This document shows, piece by piece, positions 38,497-47,902 of a DNA stretch of 64,000 nt (position 1 is its first letter; each line of letters opens with the position of its first letter). The notes beneath the pieces were generated by a model. That model ran no database searches. It was not told the DNA's origin and saw only the letters and a program-made list of their open reading frames with translations. A program made the position numbers and the translations under genes. Origin of the DNA: an uncultured Lachnospiraceae bacterium (GTDB lineage Bacteria; Bacillota; Clostridia; Lachnospirales; Lachnospiraceae); contig CATOJY010000007.1 in assembly GCA_951800685.1 (NCBI GenBank), forward strand, positions 57,003 through 121,002, read 5' to 3'.

Positions 38497-39996
38497 ATGA
38501 AGAATAATCGGGGATTTATTTTACGAACGATATGTTTCCTTATGATATTCGCCGTCTGCTTTGGGGTCTATACCCGCTGGATCACGCCTAAGTTTTTTAC
38601 GGATACCGCATGGCCTACGACGACGACTTATGCCGGTTTCTATGATTTGGAGAAGAATGCGGTGGATGTGCTATTCTTAGGAAGCAGTCACGGGGTGACT
38701 TCGTTTGTGCCGCAGCAGTTATATGATAAATATGGGATCACAAGCTATAATCTTGGGTGCGAGCAGCAGGGGATGGTGACGTCCTACTATTGGTTGAAGG
38801 AAGCGCTTCGTTACCAGACTCCGCAGGCGGTAGTGCTGGAGTGTTATTTCTGTTTCCCTTACGCGGTAGAGGAACCGCTAAACTCAGAGGAAAGTTATAC
38901 CAGAAAGGCATTTGATTTTATGAAATGGTCGCCTGTCAAGGCGGAGGCGGTCAGGACTATTTGTGAGATAGATTCCAAACAGGATGTATGGAGTTATTAT
39001 TTTCCCAATGTGCGGTACCATACAAGGTGGGAGAATTTAGAACGGAATGATTATCTTTATGGGGAGATGTCGGGCTATTCTGGCCTGAAAGGATTTTCAC
39101 CCCTGTATTTCTACCTGGGAGAAACGGGAGAGAGCTTCGAGCCGCATGACGTTGGCGCGACGCAGGAGCAGGCCGAAATGGCGCCTTTGATGCGAGAATA
39201 TCTGGATAAAATAAAAGATCTGTGCAGAGAAAAGGATATCTCCCTGCTTTTGACGATCACGCCGGCTGTGTCAGCAGATCTGACAAAATGTAACGCAATA
39301 CAGGCGTATGCGGATCAGGAAGGGCTTACCTTCATCAGTTTTAATGAGAGAAGTGTCTATCAGCAGATGGATTACCAGATCGCGGTGGATAATTGTGATG
39401 ATGGACATCCCAATCTGTGGGGAGCGATGAAAGTGACTGACTATATAGGGGCAGTTTTGAAGGAAGAGTTTGACATAGAGGGTAGAATGCACCGCCAATG
39501 GGAGGAGACAAGAGAAGATTATGCTTTCATGGTGGATTTGTGCAGTCTGGATCATACGGGAGAGATTGATGCTTATTTGTCGGCGCTGGACCATGACCCG
39601 TACACAGTTGTTTTGGTGTCAAAGGATGAATTTACCGGCTCATTGAGAGAATCTACTGTTGAGATCTTAAGAGCGCTTGGTTTGTCTGCAGATCTGATCG
39701 GACAGGAGGGATGCCATTACCTTGCGGTTATCTCGGATGGGGAAGTGCTGTTAGAAGAATTGTCGTATGACCCGATCGAATACCGGGGAACAGTCAAGGA
39801 GGGACATTTGCCCCTGTATGCGCTCAGTGCAAGAGATGAATGGGATAATGGCCTGACTTCGGTGCGGATCGATGGAGAGGAATATTCCAAGAATGAAAGT
39901 GGATTAAATGTGATCGTTTATAATAATCAAACGCGTAAAATTGTGGATAGTGTTTGGTTCAACACATATGAACCGGACAACACGATGGGAAGATGA
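38497..39996 (+). CDS. Membrane-anchored SGNH (AlgJ/DltD-like) acyl-transfer protein
   Basis: 499 residues: one N-terminal membrane anchor (about residues 8-25), then an extracellular SGNH hydrolase-like domain. FLGSSHGVTSF carries the candidate nucleophile (Ser63 or Ser64), and NCDDGHPNLWGA supplies the Asp and His304 of a DxxH motif. A C-terminal domain of about 170 residues ends the protein and has no motif I recognise. Only three bases separate it from the MBOAT gene, so it is the likely partner that completes acyl transfer outside the cell. Confidence 0.85.
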   Translation: MKNNRGFILRTICFLMIFAVCFGVYTRWITPKFFTDTAWPTTTTYAGFYDLEKNAVDVLFLGSSHGVTSFVPQQLYDKYGITSYNLGCEQQGMVTSYYWLKEALRYQTPQAVVLECYFCFPYAVEEPLNSEESYTRKAFDFMKWSPVKAEAVRTICEIDSKQDVWSYYFPNVRYHTRWENLERNDYLYGEMSGYSGLKGFSPLYFYLGETGESFEPHDVGATQEQAEMAPLMREYLDKIKDLCREKDISLLLTITPAVSADLTKCNAIQAYADQEGLTFISFNERSVYQQMDYQIAVDNCDDGHPNLWGAMKVTDYIGAVLKEEFDIEGRMHRQWEETREDYAFMVDLCSLDHTGEIDAYLSALDHDPYTVVLVSKDEFTGSLRESTVEILRALGLSADLIGQEGCHYLAVISDGEVLLEELSYDPIEYRGTVKEGHLPLYALSARDEWDNGLTSVRIDGEEYSKNESGLNVIVYNNQTRKIVDSVWFNTYEPDNTMGR

Positions 39997-40070
39997 AAGA
40001 TTGAAAATTAAAATTATCAATCGTGAGATTTGTGTCTGTGTGTTGCTTGCTACAAACTTGTTCATGCGCA
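39996..40070 (+). repeat. 75-bp dispersed repeat, copy 2
   Basis: Second copy of the element at 34494-34568, beginning exactly at the SGNH gene stop and ending 28 bases before the thioesterase start. Seven of the eleven differences are C in copy 1 and T in copy 2. Confidence 0.85.
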
Positions 40071-40097
40071 CGAAGCAGCGCTGAGATGGAGGAAATT

Positions 40098-40811
40098 ATG
40101 TATACATTTGACAGCAGGGTACGCTATAGTGAAGTAGGTACGGACGGTAACATGACGTTGATTGCGCTTTTGGATTACTTTCAGGACTGTTCGACGTTTC
40201 ATTCAGAGGATATTGGTCTGGGTACGGACTATCTTAGGGAATTGAATCAGGTATGGATGTTATCGGCATGGCAGATCTGTGTCAAACGCTATCCACATCT
40301 ATGTGAGAACATTGTGATCGGGACGGCGCCCTATGCATTCAAGGGATTTGTTGGATATCGTAATTTTGAAATGAGAACACGGGAGGGGGAAGTGCTCTCC
40401 TATGCCAACTCTATCTGGAGTCTGATGGATTTGGAAAAGATGACGCCAGTAGGGCCTAGTGAGCGCATGCTGACAGGATATGTGCTGGAAGAGAAATATC
40501 CTATGGAATATGCGCCGCGCAAGATTCATGTGCCGGCAGACGGAGAGGGTGTCGAATCATTCCTGGTGAAAGAACATCACCTTGACACAAACAATCATGT
40601 CAATAATGGGCAGTATGTCCGTATGGCAATGGAGTATCTTCCAAAGGAGTTTTTAGTAAGACAGCTCAGAGTGGAGTATAAGAGCCAGGCTATCCTGGGT
40701 GACCGGATACATCCAGCCGTGGCGGTGGACAGAGAGAAGAGCCTGTATACGATCTCCTTGAACAGGGAGGATGGCAGGCCGTACAGTATTGTGGAATTGA
40801 GCGGAGTGTAG
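40098..40811 (+). CDS. Acyl-ACP thioesterase
   Basis: Releases fatty acids from acyl carrier protein. 237 residues with a double hot-dog fold: the first half holds YFQDCSTFHSEDIGLG, and the second DTNNHVNNGQYVRMA with the Asn/His active-site residues of FatA-type enzymes. ATG 40098 follows GGAGG; longer in-frame starts run into the 75-bp repeat and are not credible. Placed between the acyltransferase pair and an S1-domain gene; whether it supplies acyl groups to that pair is not shown. Confidence 0.92.
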   Translation: MYTFDSRVRYSEVGTDGNMTLIALLDYFQDCSTFHSEDIGLGTDYLRELNQVWMLSAWQICVKRYPHLCENIVIGTAPYAFKGFVGYRNFEMRTREGEVLSYANSIWSLMDLEKMTPVGPSERMLTGYVLEEKYPMEYAPRKIHVPADGEGVESFLVKEHHLDTNNHVNNGQYVRMAMEYLPKEFLVRQLRVEYKSQAILGDRIHPAVAVDREKSLYTISLNREDGRPYSIVELSGV

Positions 40812-40900
40812 AAACAATATCTGGACGGCTGTAGTACAATGGCGCCAGACAAAAGAGGGATTATGGATGCGTGCCAGGACACGCAGGAATGGAGGACTGA

Positions 40901-41743
40901 ATGATCAGGTTGGGAGAGATCCAGACATTGCAGATCTTAAAGAGAGTAGATTTTGGAGTGTATCTGTACGATGGAGAAAACATAGAAGAACGGGTACTGC
41001 TTCCAAAGAAGCAGACGCGTGAGCAGGCGCAGCCTGGAGATGAGGTTGAAGTATTTGTGTACCGGGATTCTAAGGACCGGCTGATCGCGACGATCAACAG
41101 GCCGAAGCTGACACTTCACAAGATAGCGAAGGTGCGTGTGGCACAGGTTGGTAGAATTGGTGCATTTTTGGACTGGGGATTGGAGAAGGATCTGCTGTTA
41201 CCCTTTAAGGAACAGACACGGAAGGTGTCGGCAGGAGAAGAGTGTCTGGCAGCGCTTTACATAGACAAGAGCAACAGACTGTGCGCGACGATGAATGTGT
41301 ATCCGTATCTTTCCACAGACAGTCCGTATCGGAAAGACGACAGGGTAAAAGGAACGGTTTATGAAATCAGTAAGAATTTTGGGGCGTTTGTGGCGGTGGA
41401 TGACAAGTATTCCGGTTTGATTCCGCAGAGGGAACTATATGGTTCTGTGCAGATTGGGGATATTGTTGAGACGCGGGTCACAGATGTGAAAGAAGATGGT
41501 AAATTGAACTTAAGCATTCGGGAGAAGGCATACCTGCAAATGGAGAAAGATGCAGAAAGGGTGTTGGAGATTATAGATAGTTTTGACGGTGCGCTTCCTT
41601 TTACAGATAAAGCATCCCCGGAAGTGATCAGGAGAGAGACGCAGATGAGTAAGAATGAATTCAAACGCGCGGTAGGGCATCTGCTGAAAGAAGGACGGAT
41701 TCAAATTACGGAACGGGCTATACGTCTGAATGTGTCAAAATAA
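40901..41743 (+). CDS. S1-like RNA-binding protein CvfB
   Basis: 280 residues with three consecutive S1-type OB folds (about 1-65, 66-135 and 140-215) and a C-terminal winged-helix segment (MSKNEFKRAVGHLLKEGRI). This is the CvfB/YitL architecture; CvfB affects virulence gene expression in Staphylococcus aureus by binding RNA. GGAGGACTGA directly precedes ATG. Confidence 0.9.
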   Translation: MIRLGEIQTLQILKRVDFGVYLYDGENIEERVLLPKKQTREQAQPGDEVEVFVYRDSKDRLIATINRPKLTLHKIAKVRVAQVGRIGAFLDWGLEKDLLLPFKEQTRKVSAGEECLAALYIDKSNRLCATMNVYPYLSTDSPYRKDDRVKGTVYEISKNFGAFVAVDDKYSGLIPQRELYGSVQIGDIVETRVTDVKEDGKLNLSIREKAYLQMEKDAERVLEIIDSFDGALPFTDKASPEVIRRETQMSKNEFKRAVGHLLKEGRIQITERAIRLNVSK

Positions 41744-41749
41744 AATAGG

Positions 41750-41808
41750 AAAGTCCCATTCACGAGAATATTCGGAAAGACATAAGAATCTATCGTGATT
41801 GGGACTTT
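41750..41808. terminator. Bidirectional terminator between cvfB and yjfB
   Basis: A long stem, 15 of 16 positions paired (41750-41765 with 41793-41808). On the minus strand the tail is T-rich (TCCTATTTTATTTT); on the plus strand it is weak. It serves two convergent genes. Confidence 0.75.
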
Positions 41809-41826
41809 GTCTGGCTGTAACAGAAT

Positions 41827-42018
41827 CTATACCCGGATATCAACATTTGCGCCGATATTGGGATTGACAGACAGCTCCATAGCTGCGGCATCCATCATGC
41901 CTGTAATCTGATCTCCCATAGAGGAAACCTGATCCAGCGATTTACTGAGCATTGCAACACCGTAGGCATTCTGTGTAGTGACTGCCGACATTGCAATAGA
42001 CAATCCTGCTATGTCCAT
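41827..42018 (-). CDS. YjfB family protein (putative motility protein)
   Basis: A 63-residue protein matching the YjfB family: MDIAGLSIAMS at the start, then TQNAYGVAMLSKSLDQ and an Asn/Ile-rich end. YjfB is linked to motility regulons in Bacilli and Clostridia but has no known biochemical function. A perfect AGGAGGTGA site lies upstream on the minus strand. The 350-base gap to the next gene (42019-42368) is AT-rich and presumably holds the two divergent promoters; a possible -10 (TAAAAT at 42283) lacks a convincing -35. Confidence 0.85.
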   Translation of the reverse strand: MDIAGLSIAMSAVTTQNAYGVAMLSKSLDQVSSMGDQITGMMDAAAMELSVNPNIGANVDIRV

Positions 42019-42368
42019 GCTATCATTTCACCTCCTGTATGATTTGTGTTTCGAAGATTTGCTTTCCTCGAAAGCATTCTATATTTACTATAACATAGAT
42101 GAGGAGAAAATGCCGCTTTTTTTTGAAATATTTGAGATTCTTTCGGATATCTGGGCTGGTCAAGCCGCGTTTTTTTCTTTGTATAAATTGTCCAGTCAGT
42201 AAAAAGTGGCAAATATTTCCTTTTCCTTAAAAAATACACAAAAACTTCATGAATGGAGGTAGATTTTTTTGTAAATATAGATTAAAATGAAATCTGGATG
42301 CTGTATTTTAATGAAATTAGAGGCATCGGGTTTGTGTAATTTGCTATAAGAATGACAAGAGGTGGGGT

Positions 42369-43457
42369 ATGATTTCGAATCAGATTTTACAGAGTACGAT
42401 TGAGGGGTTGAAATCAATTGCGAGAGTTGAGCTGTGTGTCATGGATGTCGATGGGAAGGCGGTGGCCATGACTGCGGAGGAGATGGAGAAATGCGGCAGG
42501 TCTGCGGCAGAATTCGCCAAATCTCCGGCAGACTCGCAGGAGATACAAGGGTATCAGTATTTTAAGATTTTTGACGAGCAGCAGTTAGAGTATATTCTGA
42601 TCGCTGGCGGGATCGGTGAAGATGTCTATATGGTGGGCAAGATGGTTGCGTTCCAGATCCAGAATCTTCTGGTAGCGTATAAAGAGAGGTTTGATAAGGA
42701 TAACTTCATTAAGAACCTGCTCTTAGATAATCTGCTGTTGGTGGATATTTACAGCCGTGCTAAGAAATTGCATATTCAGGCGGATGTGAAAAGGGTGGTA
42801 TTGATCATAGAGACAGACAATGCCAAAGACAGCAATGTTCTTGAGGTGATGCGCACTTATTTTGGTAGTAACAGTAAGGACTTCATTACGGCTGTGGATG
42901 AGAATAATGTGATCGTAGTTAAGGATCTGTCAGAAGGGGACAGTACGAAAGAGATTGACCGGGCAGCTTCTTCTGTAGCTTCTTTCCTGGAGAAAGAAGA
43001 TTTTCAGAATGTAAGAATCGCTTATGGTACGACGGTTGGAGAGATCAAGGATGTAAGCCGTTCCTATAAGGAAGCCAGGATGGCGCTGGATGTAGGGAAG
43101 ATCTTTTTTGGAGACAGGGATGTGATTGCATACAGTGAATTGGGCATTGGGCGTCTGATCTATCAGCTGCCGATTCCGCTGTGCAAGATGTTTATCAAGG
43201 AGATCTTTGATGGGAAGAGCCCCGACGATTTTGACGAGGAGACATTAGTTACGATCAATAAGTTTTTTGAGAATTCCCTGAATGTCTCGGAGACTTCCAG
43301 ACAGTTGTTTATACACAGGAATACGCTTGTATACCGGTTGGACAAACTGCAGAAGAGCACAGGACTTGATCTTCGCGTATTCGAGGATGCGATCACCTTT
43401 AAGATTGCTCTTATGGTGGTAAAATATATGAAGTACATGGAAAGCTTTGATTATTAA
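42369..43457 (+). CDS. CdaR/PucR-type transcriptional regulator
   Basis: 362 residues: an N-terminal sugar-diacid recognition-like domain (about 1-130), a GGDEF-like middle domain and a C-terminal PucR-type helix-turn-helix with SETSRQLFIHRNTLVYRLDK near residue 310. CdaR activates glucarate/galactarate genes in E. coli, but none of those genes is near this one, so the ligand is unknown. GAGGTGGGG precedes ATG. ftsE starts 23 bases after its stop. Confidence 0.9.
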   Translation: MISNQILQSTIEGLKSIARVELCVMDVDGKAVAMTAEEMEKCGRSAAEFAKSPADSQEIQGYQYFKIFDEQQLEYILIAGGIGEDVYMVGKMVAFQIQNLLVAYKERFDKDNFIKNLLLDNLLLVDIYSRAKKLHIQADVKRVVLIIETDNAKDSNVLEVMRTYFGSNSKDFITAVDENNVIVVKDLSEGDSTKEIDRAASSVASFLEKEDFQNVRIAYGTTVGEIKDVSRSYKEARMALDVGKIFFGDRDVIAYSELGIGRLIYQLPIPLCKMFIKEIFDGKSPDDFDEETLVTINKFFENSLNVSETSRQLFIHRNTLVYRLDKLQKSTGLDLRVFEDAITFKIALMVVKYMKYMESFDY

Positions 43458-43480
43458 GAAAACGGAAGTGGTGAACAAAA

Positions 43481-44212
43481 GTGGCAGAGAGACGGAAAAA
43501 GAGGAGTACAGCTGCGCCGGGGGAGATCATTACGCTTACGAATGTGTGTAAGGCATATTCGACAGGTGCGCCGGCATTGAAAGATGTGAATCTACATATC
43601 AACAGAGGGGAGTTTGTGTTTATTGTAGGAGACAGCGGTTCGGGGAAATCTACCCTGATCAAGCTGTTGTTGCGGGAGTTGACGATTACCAGTGGCTATA
43701 TCAATGTGATGGGATATGATCTGTCGAAGATCAGACACAGGAAAATACCTAAATTTAGAAGAAATCTGGGAGTCGTGTTCCAGGATTTCAGGCTGTTGAA
43801 GGACAGGAATGTATATGATAATGTAGCGTTTGCGCAGCGAATCATCCAGAAATCCAACAAGGAGATCAAGAAGAATGTGCCAAGCATTCTGGCGATTGTG
43901 GGATTGGCTGGTAAATATAAGGCGAAGCCGAAACAGCTTTCCGGCGGTGAGCAGCAGAGGGTTGCCCTAGCTAGAGCCCTGGTCAATAAGCCATCTGTTC
44001 TTCTGGCGGATGAGCCTACTGGAAATCTGGATCCGAAGAATTCCTGGGAGATCATGAAGCTGCTGGAACAGATCAATGAAGGAGGGACGACGGTCATTGT
44101 GGTGACGCATAACAGGGAGATTGTAAACGCGATGCAGAAGAGAGTAGTCACGTTGAAGAAGGGCGTCATTGTAAGCGACGAGGAAAAGGGAGGATACATC
44201 GATGAGGATTAG
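43481..44212 (+). CDS. ftsE: Cell division ATP-binding protein FtsE
   Basis: Cytoplasmic ATPase of the FtsEX complex, which activates peptidoglycan hydrolases at the septum. 243 residues with Walker A GDSGSGKST (residues 50-58), LSGGEQQRVALARAL, Walker B LLADEPTGNLD and the switch His (VVTHNR). GTG start with a weak site; the N-terminus is about 15 residues longer than typical and basic. It overlaps ftsX by 11 bases. Confidence 0.96.
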   Translation: MAERRKKRSTAAPGEIITLTNVCKAYSTGAPALKDVNLHINRGEFVFIVGDSGSGKSTLIKLLLRELTITSGYINVMGYDLSKIRHRKIPKFRRNLGVVFQDFRLLKDRNVYDNVAFAQRIIQKSNKEIKKNVPSILAIVGLAGKYKAKPKQLSGGEQQRVALARALVNKPSVLLADEPTGNLDPKNSWEIMKLLEQINEGGTTVIVVTHNREIVNAMQKRVVTLKKGVIVSDEEKGGYIDED

Positions 44213-45098
44213 CAGCTTTTTCTATACGCTCAGACAGGGTGTACGAAACCTTTTCCGGAATAAGTGGTTTACCCTCGCTTCAATTGCCACAATCAGCGCC
44301 TGCCTGTTCTTATTCGGTCTATTCTATGCGATCGTTGTGAACTTCCAGCACATCGTGAAAACGGCAGAGGAAGGCGTTTCAGTAACGGTGTTTTTCGATG
44401 AAGGGATCGAGGAGAGCAGAATACAGGCAATCGGTGACTCGATTGCGAGACGGCCAGAGGTAGCGGATATCAGATTTATCTCTGCGGAGGAGGCCTGGGA
44501 TTCTTTTAAACAGGAATATCTAGGTGAATATGCAGATGGGTTTACAGAAAATCCGCTGGCTGATTCTGCCAATTATGAGATTTACTTGAATGATGTTTCC
44601 ATGCAGTCAGCGCTGGTGACGTATCTGGAGGCTACCGAGGGTGTCAGGCTGGTAAACAGGTCAGAGTTGGCGGCTACGACGCTGACGGGTGTCAATGCGT
44701 TGATCGCGTACGTGTCAGTGGGCATTATTGCCATTTTGTTTGCGGTATCTGTCTTTCTGATCAGCAATACGGTTACGATCGGTATTTCTGTGCGTAAGGA
44801 AGAGATCAATATTATGAAGTATATCGGGGCGACGGATTTCTTTGTAAGATCTCCGTTTGTGATAGAGGGTATGATGATTGGCGCGATCGGTGCCTCCATT
44901 CCTCTGGGTGTTATTTATACGCTGTATAATATTGTTCTCCAGTATGTACTGGAGCGGTTTCCCATGTTGGCAGACCTGCTGAGTTTTCTGACAGTGGAGG
45001 AGATCTTCAATGTACTTGTCCCGGTTTCTCTTGGAATTGGAATTGGCATTGGTTTCCTGGGCAGTATTGTTACGGTGAGAAAGCATCTGAGGGTTTAA
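44202..45098 (+). CDS. ftsX: Cell division protein FtsX
   Basis: Membrane partner of FtsE: 298 residues, a cytoplasmic N-terminus, one membrane segment (about 22-45), an extracellular domain (about 50-165) that in relatives contacts the hydrolase, and three more membrane segments. Typical ends are RNLFRNKWFTLAS and a C-terminal LGSIVTVRKHLRV. The overlap with ftsE means translational coupling. Confidence 0.95.
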   Translation: MRISSFFYTLRQGVRNLFRNKWFTLASIATISACLFLFGLFYAIVVNFQHIVKTAEEGVSVTVFFDEGIEESRIQAIGDSIARRPEVADIRFISAEEAWDSFKQEYLGEYADGFTENPLADSANYEIYLNDVSMQSALVTYLEATEGVRLVNRSELAATTLTGVNALIAYVSVGIIAILFAVSVFLISNTVTIGISVRKEEINIMKYIGATDFFVRSPFVIEGMMIGAIGASIPLGVIYTLYNIVLQYVLERFPMLADLLSFLTVEEIFNVLVPVSLGIGIGIGFLGSIVTVRKHLRV

Positions 45099-45166
45099 GC
45101 TGCTCTCTAGGAAATAGGGATATCCAAGGTAACAGACAATTAACATTCAATGAGGCATAAGGATTT

Positions 45167-46375
45167 ATGAAGAACTGGAAAAAGGCGGTATGTTTGCTGT
45201 TCTGTGTGGTTATTATATTTGTAGATGCCAGACCAGTGAAAGCGGCGCTCACCAATGACAGCATCCGGGCAAAGGAGGCTGAGATTGAGGCGGCTAGGCA
45301 GGAAGTTTCAGGACTTAAGTCCAGTAAGACAGATGTGGAGAAACTTAAGCAGGAGCTGGAGAAGTCGAAGAATGATCTGACAGCTTATGTGACACAACTG
45401 GATGGGCAATTAAGCGGCATACAGGAGAAGATACAGCAATATAATACAATGATCACACAAAAAGAAGAAGAGATCGAGGAGACATCCAGAGAACTGGAAG
45501 AAGCAGTCAAACAGCAGGAAGACCAATATAAGGCTATGAAAAAGCGTATCAAATTCATGTATGAGAAGGGAGATACCTTTTATCTGGAACTGCTGTTGAC
45601 CTCCGGCGGATTCGCGGATATGACCAATAAAGCGGACTACATCGAATCGCTGTCCCGCTACGATAGGAATAAGCTGGAAGAGTATGTGGCAACCAAGGAA
45701 CTGGTGCAGCTGTGTAAAGAAGAACTGGAAGCAGAGAAAGAAGTGCTGGCAGAGGCAAAACTTGCAGTGGAAGAAGAGGAGGCAAATGTCAGCGCGCTTA
45801 TCAATCAGAAAGAACAGCAGATCATGGCTGTAACTTCCGATATTACGACGAAGGAAGCAGCGATCAAAGAATACGAAGCTATGATTGCCCAGGAAAATGC
45901 CGAAATTGCTGCATTGGAGAAGGCTGTGGCAGAAGAGCGGGCTAGATTGGAAGCAGAGAATGCCAAGGCAAGAGTATATAACGGCGGTATGTTTGCGTGG
46001 CCATGTCCTGGATATAAGAGAATATCGGATGAATATGGTAACCGTATGCATCCGATCCTGGGTGTGCAGAAGTTCCACAATGGACTGGATATGGCAGCGC
46101 CTGGCGGCACGGCGATTCTGGCGGCTTATGATGGAGATGTAGTAGGTGCTGCTTATAATAATTCTATGGGGAATTATATTATGATTGACCATGGAAGTGG
46201 ATTGTATACAATTTACATGCATTGTTCGGCGCTGTATGTATCGAAAGGGCAGAGTGTCACGAAAGGACAGAATATTGCCGCAGTCGGCAGTACGGGACGT
46301 TCAACGGGGAATCATCTTCACTTTAGTGTACGTCTGAACGGTAATTATGTAAGCCCATGGAATTATTTGAAGTGA
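45167..46375 (+). CDS. FtsEX-linked murein hydrolase (PcsB/EnvC-like, M23 peptidase)
   Basis: Secreted protein of 402 residues: a signal peptide (KAVCLLFCVVIIFVDARPVKA), a long coiled coil (about 30-270) and a C-terminal M23/LytM domain. Zinc and catalytic residues are in place: His304 and Asp308 in HNGLDMA, and HLHF (His383, His385). Because the catalytic residues are present it may cut peptidoglycan itself, unlike E. coli EnvC, which only activates amidases. Directly downstream of ftsEX, so it is the probable effector of that complex. Confidence 0.93.
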   Translation: MKNWKKAVCLLFCVVIIFVDARPVKAALTNDSIRAKEAEIEAARQEVSGLKSSKTDVEKLKQELEKSKNDLTAYVTQLDGQLSGIQEKIQQYNTMITQKEEEIEETSRELEEAVKQQEDQYKAMKKRIKFMYEKGDTFYLELLLTSGGFADMTNKADYIESLSRYDRNKLEEYVATKELVQLCKEELEAEKEVLAEAKLAVEEEEANVSALINQKEQQIMAVTSDITTKEAAIKEYEAMIAQENAEIAALEKAVAEERARLEAENAKARVYNGGMFAWPCPGYKRISDEYGNRMHPILGVQKFHNGLDMAAPGGTAILAAYDGDVVGAAYNNSMGNYIMIDHGSGLYTIYMHCSALYVSKGQSVTKGQNIAAVGSTGRSTGNHLHFSVRLNGNYVSPWNYLK

Positions 46376-46479
46376 TTATGTGCTGTGAGGTTAGCGGTTC
46401 TTGTGGGATGCAAGTGTGAAAAACACCTTTGGTCCCATAAAGTTTCAGATAGAATAGAATCAAATGGAGATGAAGCATT

Positions 46480-47820
46480 TTGAATCAAGACGGAGACAAT
46501 AACTATTATAATCATGATTATGGACATAATCCATATTATCAACCTCAGCCGCCCCTGCCGCCGCAGTTACCGGCAGGTGGGTCAGGCAATAAAGGGAGCG
46601 GACATTTCCTGCTTGGGCTCTTAGCAGGGGTTGTCATCACCGCCATGGTTGGAAGCTGTACTTATGTGGGTGTCAAACTGTATCTGATGAGGGCTGAGCA
46701 GTCGGCAAGAACGATTTCTGGCGGAGGTGATGCGTCCGGCGAGCTGGTCAGTGATGAGACAGTTAAGAAGCTGGAAGCACTCGAAGAGGTGATCCAGGAA
46801 TATTATTACAAAGAAGAAGATATCAGCACGGATGCTATGATCGATGGACTGTATTCCGGGCTTGTGGATTCGCTGGGAGATCCTTATTCTGTGTATTATA
46901 ACGAAGAAGAGTGGCAGGATCTCATGCAGACGACAGAGGGGATCTATTATGGGATTGGTGCCTATTTAAGTCTGGATCCCGCTACGGGTCTGGCAAGGAT
47001 CGCAGGTGTGATTCCAGGCACGCCGGCAGAAGAGGCAGGACTCCGGGAGAATGATATTATTTATTTGGTAAACGAAGAACAGACGCAGGGATTGGAGTTG
47101 TCGGAGATTGTCTCTAAGGTAAAAGGTGAGGAAGGCACGAAAGTACATCTGACCATTTACCGGGAGGGAGAATCAGACTATCTGGAGATCGATGTCACAA
47201 GAAAAAAAATAGAGTCACCGACGGTCAATTATGAGATCTATGATAATGGGGTTGGCTATATTCAAATCAGAGAGTTTGATGAAGTGACGACAGACCAGTT
47301 CACGGAAGCATTGGCTGTGGTCAAGGGTTCCGATGCTAAGGGTCTGATTCTGGATCTTCGCGGCAATCCGGGAGGCAGTCTCCCTGTGGTAGTTGATATT
47401 GCCAGAGCTCTTCTGCCGAAAGGCTTGATTGTGTATACAGAAGATAAATATGGGGAGCGGGAAGAATACAGCTGTGACGGCAGAAATGAACTGCAGATTC
47501 CGCTGGTCGTATTGATCAATGGTAATTCAGCCAGTGCATCAGAGATTCTTGCAGGGGCTATCAAAGATTATGGCAAAGGTACGCTGATTGGTACTACAAC
47601 TTTTGGGAAGGGAATTGTACAGCGGGTGCTTCCGCTCACAGATGGTACAGCGCTGAAACTGACAGTCAGCTCGTATTTTACGCCGAAGGGGAATAATATT
47701 CATGGCACGGGGATCGAACCTGATATAGAGATTGAGCTTGATGCGGAGAAGTATTATGAGGACGATGTGGATAACCAGCTTGAGCGTGCGAAAGAAGAGA
47801 TAAATAAGATGATAGAATAA
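46480..47820 (+). CDS. S41 family C-terminal processing peptidase (CtpA-like)
   Basis: 446 residues: a short Tyr/Pro-rich cytoplasmic part, a membrane anchor (about 45-68), a PDZ domain (about 130-215) and the S41 protease. NGNSASASEI contains the catalytic Ser and TTFGKGIVQ the Lys. The start is TTG 46480, eight bases after GGAGATG; no in-frame ATG exists before the membrane segment. In other bacteria Ctp proteases degrade or limit murein hydrolases, so placement after the M23 gene suggests control of that enzyme. Confidence 0.93.
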   Translation: MNQDGDNNYYNHDYGHNPYYQPQPPLPPQLPAGGSGNKGSGHFLLGLLAGVVITAMVGSCTYVGVKLYLMRAEQSARTISGGGDASGELVSDETVKKLEALEEVIQEYYYKEEDISTDAMIDGLYSGLVDSLGDPYSVYYNEEEWQDLMQTTEGIYYGIGAYLSLDPATGLARIAGVIPGTPAEEAGLRENDIIYLVNEEQTQGLELSEIVSKVKGEEGTKVHLTIYREGESDYLEIDVTRKKIESPTVNYEIYDNGVGYIQIREFDEVTTDQFTEALAVVKGSDAKGLILDLRGNPGGSLPVVVDIARALLPKGLIVYTEDKYGEREEYSCDGRNELQIPLVVLINGNSASASEILAGAIKDYGKGTLIGTTTFGKGIVQRVLPLTDGTALKLTVSSYFTPKGNNIHGTGIEPDIEIELDAEKYYEDDVDNQLERAKEEINKMIE

Positions 47821-47825
47821 TCAGT

Positions 47826-47885
47826 ACCCTGCGGTTTGGCTGCACAGCGAGTAGAGGCTCAGGCGGCAGACTGCAGGGTGTTTGA
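47826..47885 (+). terminator. Possible terminator after the S41 protease gene
   Basis: A 13-bp stem with two wobble pairs (47826-47838 with 47867-47879) and only three T residues after it. Confidence 0.45.
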
Positions 47886-47902
47886 TTATAGTGGGGGAGC
47901 AT

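Noticed and set aside
40023..40097. Longer N-terminus for the acyl-ACP thioesterase
   Set aside because: The extra codons come from the 75-bp repeat; GGAGG directly before ATG 40098 marks the real start.
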